In this document: positions 45,677-54,797 of the stretch, piece after piece | How the letters are laid out: each line of letters begins with the position of its first letter | Numbering within the stretch: position 1 is the first letter of the stretch | Assembly (NCBI GenBank): GCA_963761615.1 | Contig: CAVXGU010000003.1 | Coordinates: 2,170,001-2,234,000, forward strand | DNA length: 64,000 bases | From: CAVXGU01 sp963761615 | GTDB lineage: Bacteria > Acidobacteriota > Vicinamibacteria > Vicinamibacterales > CAVVIG01 | Direction: 5' to 3' | Made by a program: the position numbers and the translations under genes | Notes under the pieces: generated by a model | What the model was told of the DNA's origin: nothing | The model's database searches: none | The model's input: only the letters and a program-made list of their open reading frames with translations

Positions 45677-46537
45677 TCAGGCGATGGCGGACGGGCGCGG
45701 ATCGTGCGTGCGCGCGATCCGCTTCTTCGCGGTCGGAGTCCGCGCCGACGCGTCGTCGACGGTCTTGGCGGGAACCGGCGCGTGCTTCACGCGCTCCTCG
45801 GGGCGGACGGTGGTATTGGCCACGACCCAGACCATGTTGAGGGCCACCGGCCCGTCGTCGGACTGGGCGGGCTCGAACCGCGCGCGCGACACCGCGTCCA
45901 TCACGCCCTCGATCCGGCCGGCCTCCCCGAGCCACGGGCCTCCGTGCGCGTGCAGCAGCTCGAGGCTGGAGATCGTGCCCTCGCGCGTGACGACCGCGGA
46001 CAGCGCGAAGACCGCGTCGGCCTCGCCCGCACTCCCCGACTCGGCCGGATCGAGCACGCGCGGCAGCTGGACGCGGCCGTAGATGTGCATCGGGTTCTCG
46101 TTCGACCCCGGCGAGCTGAGAATACTGACGATCGCGCCGAGCGAGTCGGGTTCGGCGGTGGTCGCGAACCGGAACATCCCGAACGTGATCGTCGCGCACA
46201 CCAGCGTCGCGATCGTCGCGCTCAGCGCGGCATAGACGAAGTGCATGTCGTCGAAGAGCCCGCGCACCCACGACCCGAACGACGCGCCCGCCTCGACTTC
46301 CGCCCGGTTGACCACGGCGGACTCGAACCCTTCGGCTTCGTCGACGTCCAGGGCCAGCCGGCCGACGGCCACCTGACGCAGCTCCGCCCGGAGCCCCTGG
46401 AGCTCCTCGAAGACCGCCGAGCAGGCGGCGCAGCCGTCGAGGTGCGCGCGCACCGCGATCTGCTCGCCGACGGACAGCTCCTCGTCGAAGAACGCCTCGA
46501 GCGACTCGCGCATGTCCCTGCACGGAATCAGCGTCAT
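45677..46537 (-). CDS. Anti-sigma factor with zinc-finger N-terminus and TonB-C-like outer domain
   Basis: A 286-residue membrane protein. The N-terminus (MTLIPCRDMRESLEAFFDEEL, then RAHLDGCAACSAVFEEL) carries an HxxxCxxC anti-sigma zinc motif. A membrane helix follows (FVYAALSATIATLVCATITFGMF, about residues 100-122). The outer part has IYGRVQLPRVL and VVTREGTISSLELLH, then DAVSRARFEPAQSDDGPVALNMVWVV, which reads like a TonB C-terminal domain. The ATG overlaps the stop of the ECF sigma gene (ATGA). TonB-C modules normally contact outer-membrane receptors, so this could link envelope contact to sigma release. Confidence 0.83.
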   Translation of the reverse strand: MTLIPCRDMRESLEAFFDEELSVGEQIAVRAHLDGCAACSAVFEELQGLRAELRQVAVGRLALDVDEAEGFESAVVNRAEVEAGASFGSWVRGLFDDMHFVYAALSATIATLVCATITFGMFRFATTAEPDSLGAIVSILSSPGSNENPMHIYGRVQLPRVLDPAESGSAGEADAVFALSAVVTREGTISSLELLHAHGGPWLGEAGRIEGVMDAVSRARFEPAQSDDGPVALNMVWVVANTTVRPEERVKHAPVPAKTVDDASARTPTAKKRIARTHDPRPSAIA

Positions 46538-47139
46538 GACAGCCTCGCTTCGCGAAGCTGCTCGCGGAGCGTGTGACGCGCCCGCGTCAGCCGCGACTTC
46601 ACAGTCCCGATCGCCACGCCGAGCGAGTAGGCAATTTCCTCGTAGCTGAGACCGTCGATCTCGCGCAGGACGACGGCCGTGCGCTGTTCGAACGGCAGGT
46701 CCGCCAGCGCCGCCCAGAGCTGCTCGGCCAGCTGCTTGCGCGCCAGCTCCCGCTCCGGCGTCACGTCCCCGGACGACCGCATGTCGCCGTGCGTCGCGAT
46801 GTGCTCGTCGAGTGAAACCTGGTCCGCGCGGTGGCGCCGGCGCCAGAACCGGTGCCGGTTCCGCGCCTGGTTCACGGCAATGCGGTAGATCCAGGTCCGC
46901 AGGCTCGAGTGGCCGCGGAAGCGGTGAATCGTGCGGAAGACCCGGAGGAAGACTTCCTGTGACAGGTCGAGCGCTTCGTCGCGGTCGCCCAGCAGGTTCA
47001 TGGCGAGCTGAACCACCATCCGCTGGTGCTCGTTGACCAGGTCCGCGCAGGCGACCTGGTCCCCTGCCGTACACCTCCGCACCAGCGAGGCGTCATGCCC
47101 CTCGACTTCCGACCAGGTGACCAGCCGCGCTTCCTTCAC
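46534..47139 (-). CDS. ECF-type RNA polymerase sigma factor (RpoE-like)
   Basis: A sigma factor of 201 residues from GTG 47139. Region 2 includes QRMVVQLAMNLLGDRDEALDLSQEVFLRVFRTIHRFRG, and region 4 has LPFEQRTAVVLREIDGLSYEEIAYSLGVAIGTVKSRLTRARHTL as the promoter -35 reader. GTG 47139 is preferred because GGGGAG lies six bases upstream; an ATG at 47205 would add a non-sigma-like tail and lie upstream of a TATAGT (47188-47183) that could be its -10. It is coupled to the anti-sigma gene by a 4-base overlap. The TPR gene diverges from it. Confidence 0.92.
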   Translation of the reverse strand: MKEARLVTWSEVEGHDASLVRRCTAGDQVACADLVNEHQRMVVQLAMNLLGDRDEALDLSQEVFLRVFRTIHRFRGHSSLRTWIYRIAVNQARNRHRFWRRRHRADQVSLDEHIATHGDMRSSGDVTPERELARKQLAEQLWAALADLPFEQRTAVVLREIDGLSYEEIAYSLGVAIGTVKSRLTRARHTLREQLREARLS

Positions 47140-47247
47140 CCAGGACTCCCCAACGGACCGGTATGCGCCAGTAACTGGTACCACTATATAGGACTTGGAC
47201 CCCATCTTGGAGCGGAAGTTCCGGGGTAGGATTAAGACTTCCCGTCC

Positions 47248-48624
47248 ATGCGTCGCCTCTTTCTCGCGCTCGCCCTCCTGCTGCTCCTCGCTGGCGGGGG
47301 CGTTCTGGTCTACCAGGCGGCCCGGGCGCGCGACTACCGCAGCCTGATGACCCAGGGAGATGCGGCGCTCGCCGCCGATCAGACCTTCGGTGCCGTCGAG
47401 GCGTACAGCGGGGCCGTCGCGCTGCGTCCGGACTCGATGCTGGCGCACTTGCGGCGCGCCGAGACCTACCAGCGCCGCGGGGACCTCGAGGCCGCCGCGC
47501 GCGACTTCCGCACCGCGGCCGGGCTCGATCCGACTGCGCCCCGGCCCCTGAACGAGCTCGGCGACGTGCTTTACTCGCTTCAGCGCTACAGCCGCGCCGC
47601 CGAGACCTACGAGGCCTACCTGCGCCTCGACGATCGATCGGCCCAGGTCGACTACAAGCTGGCGCTCGCCCGCTATCGAGCGGGCGACCTGTCGGGAACT
47701 CTCGACGCGCTCCGGCGAACCGTCGCCGTCGACGCCCACCTCGCCGACGCCTACTACCTGATGGGGGTATGCCTGCGGGACAGCGGCCGGCCGGCCGACG
47801 CCGTGAAGCCGCTGGACCGGGCCATCGCACTGGCGCCCGACCTCGTCCCGGCACGCGAGGAACTGGCCGACCTCTACGGCACGCTCGACCGGCGCACCGA
47901 CCAGCTCGAGCAGCTCCAGATCATCGCCGGCCTCGACCGCGATCACGTGGAACGCCAGATAGCGGTCGGGCTCGCCTACGCCCGCGCCGGCGATCCCGAC
48001 CTGGCGGTCCGGACGCTGGGCCGGGCGCTGGAGAAGACGCCCGGGCAGCCCCGGATCTACGAGGCGCTGGGCCGGGTCTGGCTCAACATCGCGCAGACCC
48101 GCCGCGACCGCGTGGCGCTCAGCAAGGCGCTCGAAGCCCTGGGCCGCGTCGCCGCGAACCCGGGGGCCTCCAGCGAGGCGCTGGAGCTCTTCGGTCGGGC
48201 GCTCGAGCTCGATGGCCAGATCGACGCCGCCGAGCGCACGCTGCTGCAGGCCGCGACCCGGAAGCCGGTGGCTTCCTCGGCCCTGCTGGCCTACGCCGAC
48301 GCCGCCGAGCGCGACTCGCACCTCGACGCGGCGCGTACCGCCCTGATGCAGTACCGTGCGCTCGAGCCGGACGGCTCGAGCGACCTGCGCGTCGCGGCCC
48401 GGCTCGGCGCCCTGTCGGCGAAGCTGCACGAGGATCAGACGGCCGTCGCCTGGTTCGAACAGGCGGTCGACCTGTCTCCCCACGACGCCGTCCTGCTGGC
48501 CGATCTGGCGAGCGCGCAGCTCCGACTCGGCTGGCGCGCCGACGCGAAGGCGACCGCCGCGCGCGGGCTCGCCGAGGACCCGCACAACGCCACGCTCGCC
48601 GCGCTCTCGCGACGCCTACGGTAG
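47248..48624 (+). CDS. Tetratricopeptide-repeat protein, membrane-anchored
   Basis: A 458-residue protein anchored by one N-terminal hydrophobic helix (LFLALALLLLLAGGGVLVYQAA, residues 4-25). The rest is a chain of about eleven 34-residue TPR units with typical spacing, for example ADQTFGAVEAYSGAVALRPDSMLAHLRRAE and PRPLNELGDVLYSLQRYSRAAETYEAYLRLDD. TPR arrays are protein-binding scaffolds; the partner is unknown. It is divergent from the ECF sigma gene and so may be under that sigma factor's control. Its last nine bases overlap the convergent dppC-type gene. Confidence 0.88.
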   Translation: MRRLFLALALLLLLAGGGVLVYQAARARDYRSLMTQGDAALAADQTFGAVEAYSGAVALRPDSMLAHLRRAETYQRRGDLEAAARDFRTAAGLDPTAPRPLNELGDVLYSLQRYSRAAETYEAYLRLDDRSAQVDYKLALARYRAGDLSGTLDALRRTVAVDAHLADAYYLMGVCLRDSGRPADAVKPLDRAIALAPDLVPAREELADLYGTLDRRTDQLEQLQIIAGLDRDHVERQIAVGLAYARAGDPDLAVRTLGRALEKTPGQPRIYEALGRVWLNIAQTRRDRVALSKALEALGRVAANPGASSEALELFGRALELDGQIDAAERTLLQAATRKPVASSALLAYADAAERDSHLDAARTALMQYRALEPDGSSDLRVAARLGALSAKLHEDQTAVAWFEQAVDLSPHDAVLLADLASAQLRLGWRADAKATAARGLAEDPHNATLAALSRRLR

Positions 48625-49434
48625 CGGCGGCGGCTGCACCCCGCCGGTCATCTTCGGATCGCTCCAGTCCCGCAGGCCGTCGCCCAGGAAGTTGAAGCCG
48701 AGCACGAGCAGCGCGATTGCCAGCCCGGGGAAGATCGTCAGGTGCGGCGCGTCGAGCAGGTGCGCCCGCCCGCCGTTGAGCATCGTGCCCCAGCTCGGCG
48801 TCGGCGGCTGCACGCCGAGACCGAGGAAGCTGAGCGCGGCCTCGCTGAGAATCGCGCCGGCCATGCCCAGCGTGGCCTGCACGACCACCGCGGGCATGGC
48901 CACGGGGATGATGTGCCGCCAGAGCAGTCGCGTCCGGCTGGCGCCGAGCGCCTTGGCGGCCTGGACGTAGTCGAGCTCCCGCGCCTTGAGCGTCTGGCCG
49001 CGCACCAGACGCGCGTAGCCCACCCAGCCGCCGATCGTCAGCGCGATGAGCACGTTGCGCAGGCTCGGCCCGAGGACGGCGACGAGGGCAATCGCGAGCA
49101 GCAGTCCCGGAAACGCGAGCAGCATGTCGATCACGCGGCTGATCACGTCATCGACGAGGCCGCCCATGTAGCCGGCGACCGCGCCGAGCACCGTGCCCAC
49201 GGTGCCCGAGACGCCGACGACGGTCACGCCCACGAAGAAGGAAATCCGGGCGCCCGCCAGGACCCGCGCCAGGATGTCGCGCCCCAGCTCGTCGAGGCCG
49301 AAGGGATGGAGCAGGCTGGGCCCCGCCAGGCGCAGGGCGAGGTTCTGGCTGGCGGCGTCGAACGGGGCGAGCCACGGCCCGAAGATCGCCGCGAGCGCGG
49401 CCAGCCCGACGATGAGGGCGCCGGTCTTCAGCAT
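48616..49434 (-). CDS. Peptide/nickel-type ABC transporter permease (DppC/OppC family)
   Basis: The second permease of a dipeptide/oligopeptide/nickel-type importer, 272 residues with about six membrane segments. It has the DppC landmark HPFGLDELGRDILARVLAGARISFFVG and the ATPase-contact loop EAAxxxG-like ALGASRTRLLWRHIIPVAMP. The gene lies three bases after the DppB-type permease. No ATPase or substrate-binding protein gene follows; the operon ends here against the TPR gene. Confidence 0.93.
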   Translation of the reverse strand: MLKTGALIVGLAALAAIFGPWLAPFDAASQNLALRLAGPSLLHPFGLDELGRDILARVLAGARISFFVGVTVVGVSGTVGTVLGAVAGYMGGLVDDVISRVIDMLLAFPGLLLAIALVAVLGPSLRNVLIALTIGGWVGYARLVRGQTLKARELDYVQAAKALGASRTRLLWRHIIPVAMPAVVVQATLGMAGAILSEAALSFLGLGVQPPTPSWGTMLNGGRAHLLDAPHLTIFPGLAIALLVLGFNFLGDGLRDWSDPKMTGGVQPPPLP

Positions 49435-49437
49435 CGT

Positions 49438-50358
49438 CTACTCGTACCGGATCCGCGGGTCCAGCAGTCCGTACGCCAGGTCGGTGAGGAGATTCACCGA
49501 CACGTAGGTCACCGCGATGAGCAGGATGCAGCCTTGCACGAGCGGATAGTCGCGGAAGCTGATCGACTGGATGAGGAGGCGTCCCACCCCCGGCCACGCG
49601 AAGATGGTCTCGGTGATGACCGCGCCGGTGAGCAGCATGCCGACCTGCAGCCCGAGGATTGTGACGATCGGGATCAGGCTGTTCCGGAAGGCGTGCACGA
49701 GCACGCTGCGGGCGCGCGAGAGTCCGCGCGCCCGCGCGGCCAGCACGTAGAGCTCCCGGAGCTCCTCGAGCACGCTGGCGCGCGTCATGCGGGCGAGTAC
49801 CGCCGCCAGCGGCGCGCCCAGCGTGATCGCCGGGAGCACGAGATTGGCGAACGTGCCGCGCCCCGACACCGGCAGCCACCCCAGCTGGACCGAGAAGATG
49901 ATGGCGAGCAGCGGGCCGAGCCAGAAGTTGGGGATCGAGATCCCGAGCAGCGAGACCGTCGTGGCCACGTGATCCACGGTCGTCCCCGCATTCACCGCGG
50001 CGATGATGCCCAGCGGAATGGCGATCGCAATCGACACGAGCATGGCGGCCGCGGCCAGCTCGATGGTCGCGGGCATGCGATCGCGGATGGCGGCGACGAC
50101 GGGCTCATTCGTGCGGAGCGACGTTCCCAGGTCGCCCGTGACCACGCCGTGCAGGTAGCGCGCGTACTGGACGTAGAGGGGCTGATCGAGGCCGAGCCTG
50201 ACGCGCAACTCCGCGATGTCCCTCGGCGAGGCGCTCTCCCCCAGCATCGCCTGGACGGGGTCGCCGGGCACCAGATGGATCAGCAGGAACACCAGCGTCA
50301 CCACGCCCAGCAGGACGGGGATGGTGAGCAGGAGGCGGCGAACGACGAACGTGATCAT
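49438..50358 (-). CDS. Peptide/nickel-type ABC transporter permease (DppB/OppB family)
   Basis: The first permease subunit, 306 residues. It starts MITFVVRRLLLTIPVLLGVVTLVFLLIHLVPGDPV, a very typical DppB N-terminus, and has the loop AARARGLSRARSVLVHAFRNSLIPIVTI that docks the ATPase. ATG 50358 overlaps the stop codon of the sigma-54-dependent regulator (ATGA), so regulator and permease share a transcript. The substrate could be peptides, nickel or another solute; permeases alone do not show it. Confidence 0.93.
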   Translation of the reverse strand: MITFVVRRLLLTIPVLLGVVTLVFLLIHLVPGDPVQAMLGESASPRDIAELRVRLGLDQPLYVQYARYLHGVVTGDLGTSLRTNEPVVAAIRDRMPATIELAAAAMLVSIAIAIPLGIIAAVNAGTTVDHVATTVSLLGISIPNFWLGPLLAIIFSVQLGWLPVSGRGTFANLVLPAITLGAPLAAVLARMTRASVLEELRELYVLAARARGLSRARSVLVHAFRNSLIPIVTILGLQVGMLLTGAVITETIFAWPGVGRLLIQSISFRDYPLVQGCILLIAVTYVSVNLLTDLAYGLLDPRIRYE

Positions 50359-53300
50359 GTCCGGTGCCGGCTCTCGATCCCCAGCCTCTTCATCAGCTTC
50401 GTGAGCCCCTGTCGCGTGATGCCGAGCTCGGACGCCGCGCGCGTCTGGCGCCCGCCCGCGCGGGCGAGGGCCGCCCGCACGAACCGTTCCTCGAACGCCC
50501 GCCTCGCCGGTTCGAGCCGCCCGTCCACGGGCGCACGCGACGCCCTCAGCTCGGGCGGAAGGGCCCCGGCGCGCACGACCCCGCGCCTCGGACAGCGGAC
50601 GGCCAGGGCCGCGAGCACGTTCTGCAGTTCCCGGACGTTGCCGGGCCAATCATAACGCGTGAGCGCGTCGACGGCATCCGTGCCGAGCGTCGCCCGCGAG
50701 CCGACCTGCACGGCCGCGCCGCGCCAGGCGGCGTCGATCAGCAGCGTGATGTCCTCGCGGCGCTCCCGCAGCGGCGGCAGCGCGATGCGCAGGACATCCA
50801 GGCGGTAGACCAGATCGCGCCGGAACCGTCCGGCCTCGGCTTCCTCGCGGAGCTCGCGATTGGTGGCGGTGATGAGCCGCACGTTCACCCGGCGCGCGAC
50901 GTTCTCGCCCACCCGGCGCAGCTCGCCGTCCTGCAGGACCCGCAGCAGCTTCGCCTGCGCGCGCGGCGACAGCTCGCCCACCTCGTCCAGGAACAGGGTG
51001 CCGCCATCGGCCTCCTCGAAGACGCCGGCCCGGTCCGTCGCCGCGCCGGTGAACGCGCCGCGCGCGTGGCCGAACAGCTCGGCCTCGACCAGATCCTCGG
51101 GGAGCGCCGCGCAGTTGACGGAGACGAAGGCCCGCGCAGCCCGCCGACCGCCCCGCCACAGCGCACGCGCCACGAGCTCCTTGCCCGTCCCGCTCTCGCC
51201 CGACACGAGCACGGGAAACGGCGCCGGCGCCGCGGCGTCGACCGCACGTCGGACCCCCTGCATCGCCTCGCTCGTCCCGACGAGCTCCGTCTCGCTGGCC
51301 GCAAGCCGGACCCGCCGGTCGGCCAGGATCGCCGACACGAGCGGCGCCACGGCGGCCGCCGCCAGTCCGAACAGGCCGGAGGCGTGCGCTCGGCCCCGGC
51401 ACGATCCGAGCGGCCACGAGACGACGACCGCGCCGAGAACGCGGCCTGCACAGGCGATCGGCGCGGCGGAGGCCGCGGCGCCCTCGACGCCTCTCGGCTC
51501 GATCGGGAGGCCGAGCGCGACGCAGCGTGCAGCGCTCGACGCGTCCCCGCGCCGGCCGTCCCGCACGAGCAGTTCGCACCCGCCGCCGTGGCAGGCGAAG
51601 ATGCTCACGCCGCCCGCGCCGGTCTGGTGCCGGAGCCGCGCGCACACCTCGCGCAGCACGGCGAGATCGTCGCCGACCGTCTGGCACGCCTGCACGATCT
51701 GGACGAGACAGCCCCCGAGACCCGCGGCCCCGCCGTCGGCGCGCTCGGCGGCCGGGAGCAGCAAGGCGAGGCCGTGAAGACCCGTCGCGGCGACATGGCG
51801 CGCGAGCGCCGACGACGGGTCGCCGCGCCTGGCGACCTCGCCGACGAACGCGATCTGGGCGCGCAGCAGCGGCGGGAGCCTCGGCGCGAGGCGGTCCAGG
51901 TCTCGCAGGATCGGGCCGGCGTCCCGCGCACGGCCGAGACGCCGCAGGCTCTCCGCGATCAGCAGCCGGCCCGTGACCGTGCACACGGGGTCGCGCGCGA
52001 CCCGTCCTGCCGCGATGGCCGTCGCCCCGTGCGGCCCGACCGCGTCCAGATCGCCGGCACCCAGGTGCGCCCACGCGGCCGCGACGGCCGCCAGCCCCCG
52101 CGCCGACGCCCCGGGCAGCTGTTCCGCCAGGCCGCGGGCCGCGCGCGCGCGTCCGAGCGCTCCCTCGAGATCGCCCGTCCCGAGCGCGAGCAGGACGCGG
52201 ACGCAGGCCGCAGGCAGACACCGCGTCGGGTCGCTGCCCCTCAGCATCGTCTCGGCCTCGTGGAAACGGCCCCGCCACCACAGGCAGCGCGCCAGTTCGG
52301 CCCTCGCCAGCGTCACCTCGGCGTCCGCGGTCCGCGCGGCAGCGGCGACCGCCGCCGTCAACACGCGCTCCGCGTCGTCGAGGCGGCAGAGGTCGATCCA
52401 CGCGCGCCCCGCCAGCAGGGCCACCTGAAGGGCTTCCCCGTCGCCGACGCGCGCGCCGTACTCCCGCGCGTCCTCGGCGGCGGACAGGGCCTCGCGCGCG
52501 CGGCCCCGCGCCATCAGGGTCTCGGCGAGACGCAGCGCGCCCCGCTTCGCTTCGCGCCACGCGCCGTGCCGCGCCGCGGTCCTCGCCGCCTCCCGGAGCG
52601 CGCGCTCTCCGGCCGCGCGCCGTCCTCGGGCGAAGAGCTCCACGGCCCTGTCGATCTCGCGCGCCGCCTCCGCCCCCGCCTCGCATGGTTCCGGCTCCGC
52701 TGCCGGCCGACTGGCGTCCCGACGGCCGGCGATGTCGACGAGGTACGGCACCGCCCGTTCGGCGAGGCGGCAGGAGGCCACGCGGCGTCGCGGCGCAGCC
52801 GGCGGCTCGCGGACGACCCGGACACAGTCGATACCCGGGATCTCCACTCTGGTCGCCAGCACGCCCGCGTGCGGTCGCGGTGACGCGAGACACCGGCCGG
52901 CGAGCACCGCCCACATCCGGCTCACCTCGCGGGCGACGTCCTGCCCCGCGCAGCGCTCCCCGAGGATGAACAGGCTGCGGTCCTTCAGCAGCGCGAACAG
53001 TTCCTCGCGGTATCCGCGCGGAGGGGCGGCGACCCAGTCGAGCGCCAGCGGCACGAAGCCCGCGATCCTCGCCCTCCGGGCGAGCAGCCGCAGGGCCGCC
53101 AATCGCGCGGGCACCGGCTCGCCCTGCACGCCGACCAGCCGCGGGGTGGGGTCGTCGCTGCAGGCGAACAGCTCGTCGAGTCCGGTCTCGTCGATGAAGA
53201 GCGCGCGCGGCGCGCCTGACACGACGTCCAGCGTCCCGTCGGGCGCGCTCCAGGCTTCGAACCGGCGCGACTCCCCGACGATGCCGTAGTCGACGAGGGC

Positions 53301-53489
53301 TGCCCGGCCGACCGGCCCCTGCCGTTGCCTCGCGTCGCACCGCTCGCTCCAGACGCTCGCTTCGGCGACGCCGGCCGGAGCGAGCCGACGCAGCCACACG
53401 CGGAGACGGGTCGCGAGGTCGACCGCGACGTTCGCGTCGGTGATGAGAAATCGATCGGCGACCAGATCCACGTCCCGGTGTCGCTGCAA
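50355..53489 (-). CDS. Large sigma-54-dependent transcriptional activator with TPR/GAF-like sensor region
   Basis: An enhancer-binding protein of 1044 residues. The C-terminal 309 residues hold an AAA+ domain with Walker A GESGTGKE (764-771), GAFTGA (811-816, the sigma-54 contact loop), Walker B TLFLDE (831-836) and an arginine-finger RFRRDLVYRL. A Fis-type helix-turn-helix ends it (GGRQTRAASELGITRQGLTKLMKRLGI). The first 400 residues are unusual: an alpha/beta region without a recognisable receiver. TPR-like helices follow (about 280-560), then a GAF-like region (about 580-730) with CHGGGCELL. There is no kinase-type phosphorylation site, so it probably senses a ligand or partner. It is translationally coupled to the two permease genes. 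Confidence 0.9.
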   Translation of the reverse strand: MQRHRDVDLVADRFLITDANVAVDLATRLRVWLRRLAPAGVAEASVWSERCDARQRQGPVGRAALVDYGIVGESRRFEAWSAPDGTLDVVSGAPRALFIDETGLDELFACSDDPTPRLVGVQGEPVPARLAALRLLARRARIAGFVPLALDWVAAPPRGYREELFALLKDRSLFILGERCAGQDVAREVSRMWAVLAGRCLASPRPHAGVLATRVEIPGIDCVRVVREPPAAPRRRVASCRLAERAVPYLVDIAGRRDASRPAAEPEPCEAGAEAAREIDRAVELFARGRRAAGERALREAARTAARHGAWREAKRGALRLAETLMARGRAREALSAAEDAREYGARVGDGEALQVALLAGRAWIDLCRLDDAERVLTAAVAAAARTADAEVTLARAELARCLWWRGRFHEAETMLRGSDPTRCLPAACVRVLLALGTGDLEGALGRARAARGLAEQLPGASARGLAAVAAAWAHLGAGDLDAVGPHGATAIAAGRVARDPVCTVTGRLLIAESLRRLGRARDAGPILRDLDRLAPRLPPLLRAQIAFVGEVARRGDPSSALARHVAATGLHGLALLLPAAERADGGAAGLGGCLVQIVQACQTVGDDLAVLREVCARLRHQTGAGGVSIFACHGGGCELLVRDGRRGDASSAARCVALGLPIEPRGVEGAAASAAPIACAGRVLGAVVVSWPLGSCRGRAHASGLFGLAAAAVAPLVSAILADRRVRLAASETELVGTSEAMQGVRRAVDAAAPAPFPVLVSGESGTGKELVARALWRGGRRAARAFVSVNCAALPEDLVEAELFGHARGAFTGAATDRAGVFEEADGGTLFLDEVGELSPRAQAKLLRVLQDGELRRVGENVARRVNVRLITATNRELREEAEAGRFRRDLVYRLDVLRIALPPLRERREDITLLIDAAWRGAAVQVGSRATLGTDAVDALTRYDWPGNVRELQNVLAALAVRCPRRGVVRAGALPPELRASRAPVDGRLEPARRAFEERFVRAALARAGGRQTRAASELGITRQGLTKLMKRLGIESRHRT

Positions 53490-53555
53490 GAACGCCGCCC
53501 CCGCGGATCGCGAGCCGCAGCGCGCGGCCGCGCCCGGAACGGTGCAGGAAGTTCG

Positions 53556-53561
53556 TATAAA
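53556..53561 (+). promoter_or_regulatory. Putative -10 element upstream of aroC
   Basis: TATAAA at 53556-53561 within the run GTATAAAAT stands out in this GC-rich DNA. It lies 11 bases before the aroC ATG, so the mRNA would be almost leaderless. No convincing -35 element is seen at the expected distance. Confidence 0.35.
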
Positions 53562-53572
53562 ATGGCCGGGCG

Positions 53573-54772
53573 ATGCTGCGATTTCTGACTGCGGGCGAGT
53601 CGCACGGCAAGGGGCTCGTGGCGATCCTCGAAGGCATGCCCGCGGGACTGCCGATCGACTTCGACGCCGTCACCGCCGATCTGCGGCGGCGTCAGGGCGG
53701 GTACGGACGAGGGCGGCGGATGGCGATCGAGTCCGACCGCGCCGAAGCGCTCGGCGGCGTCCGGCACGGTCTGACGACGGGCGCGCCCATCGCGCTCTTC
53801 ATTCCGAACAAGGACTGGGAGAACTGGCAGCGGACCATGGCGGTCGAGCCCGAGCCGCCGGCGACCGCGACGGGTTCCGATCGCCCCCTCGTCACGCGCC
53901 CGCGGCCGGGCCACGCCGACCTGGCCGGCGCGATCAAGTACGAACAGGACGACATCCGCAACGTCCTGGAGCGCGCCAGCGCGCGCGAGACGGCGGCGCG
54001 CGTCGCCATCGGGGCCATCGCCCGCCAGTTCCTGGCGCGCCTCGAGACGCGGATCGGCAGCCACGTCGTCTCGATCGGCGACGTCTCGATCGCCGATTCC
54101 CTCGCCGTCTCCTTCGACGTGATTGAGGCGATCGATCCGGACAGCCCGCTCCACTGCGCCGATCGCGACGTCGAGCAGCGCATGATCGCGGCCATCGACC
54201 GGGCGCGGGAGGCCGGCGACACGCTCGGCGGCAACTTCGAGGTGGTGGCGCACGGCGTGCCCATCGGTCTCGGCAGCCACGTGCAGTGGGATCGGAAGCT
54301 CGACGGACGGCTCGCGCAGGCGCTCATGTCGATCCCGGCCATCAAGGCGGTCGGCATCGGACGCGGCGCGGCGGTCGCGGGCCTCCCGGGCTCGAAGGTT
54401 CACGACGAGATCGTGCTCGCCCCGGCGGGATCGCCCACCGGCCTCGCCCGGCCGACCAACAACGCCGGCGGCCTCGAGGGCGGGATCACGAACGGCGAGG
54501 ATCTGCGCGTCACCGCGTCGATGAAGCCGATCGCCACCCTCATGAAGCCGCTGCGATCGGTCGACCTCGCCACGATGGCGCAGAGCCCGGCGACGATCGA
54601 GCGCAGCGACGTCTGCGCCGTCACGGCGGCCGCGGTCGTGGGCGAAGCCATGGTGGCCTTCGTCCTCGCGGCCGCCGCACTCGAGAAGTTCGGCGGCGAC
54701 ACGGTCGACGACGTCGTCGCCGCCTGGCAGGCCTGCCGCGAGCGCGCGGCCCGGCGCTTCGCGCGCCGGTGA
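53573..54772 (+). CDS. aroC: Chorismate synthase
   Basis: Makes chorismate from EPSP with reduced FMN, the last common aromatic step. The 399-residue protein begins MLRFLTAGESHGKGLVAILEGMP and has the family landmarks RRRQGGYGRG, RPRPGHADLAGAIKY, ERASARETAARVAIGAIA and GGITNGEDLRV. It stands apart from the trp/aro operon, next to translation genes and divergent from the sigma-54 activator. aroB, aroK and aroA are not in the window. Confidence 0.97.
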   Translation: MLRFLTAGESHGKGLVAILEGMPAGLPIDFDAVTADLRRRQGGYGRGRRMAIESDRAEALGGVRHGLTTGAPIALFIPNKDWENWQRTMAVEPEPPATATGSDRPLVTRPRPGHADLAGAIKYEQDDIRNVLERASARETAARVAIGAIARQFLARLETRIGSHVVSIGDVSIADSLAVSFDVIEAIDPDSPLHCADRDVEQRMIAAIDRAREAGDTLGGNFEVVAHGVPIGLGSHVQWDRKLDGRLAQALMSIPAIKAVGIGRGAAVAGLPGSKVHDEIVLAPAGSPTGLARPTNNAGGLEGGITNGEDLRVTASMKPIATLMKPLRSVDLATMAQSPATIERSDVCAVTAAAVVGEAMVAFVLAAAALEKFGGDTVDDVVAAWQACRERAARRFARR

Positions 54773-54797
54773 TGACGCCCCGACGGCCCCCCCGCGG

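Noticed and set aside
47203..47205. ATG 47205 as the start of the second ECF sigma factor
   Set aside because: It would add a tail unlike sigma factors and place the start upstream of a TATAGT -10 candidate; GTG 47139 has a well-spaced GGGGAG.
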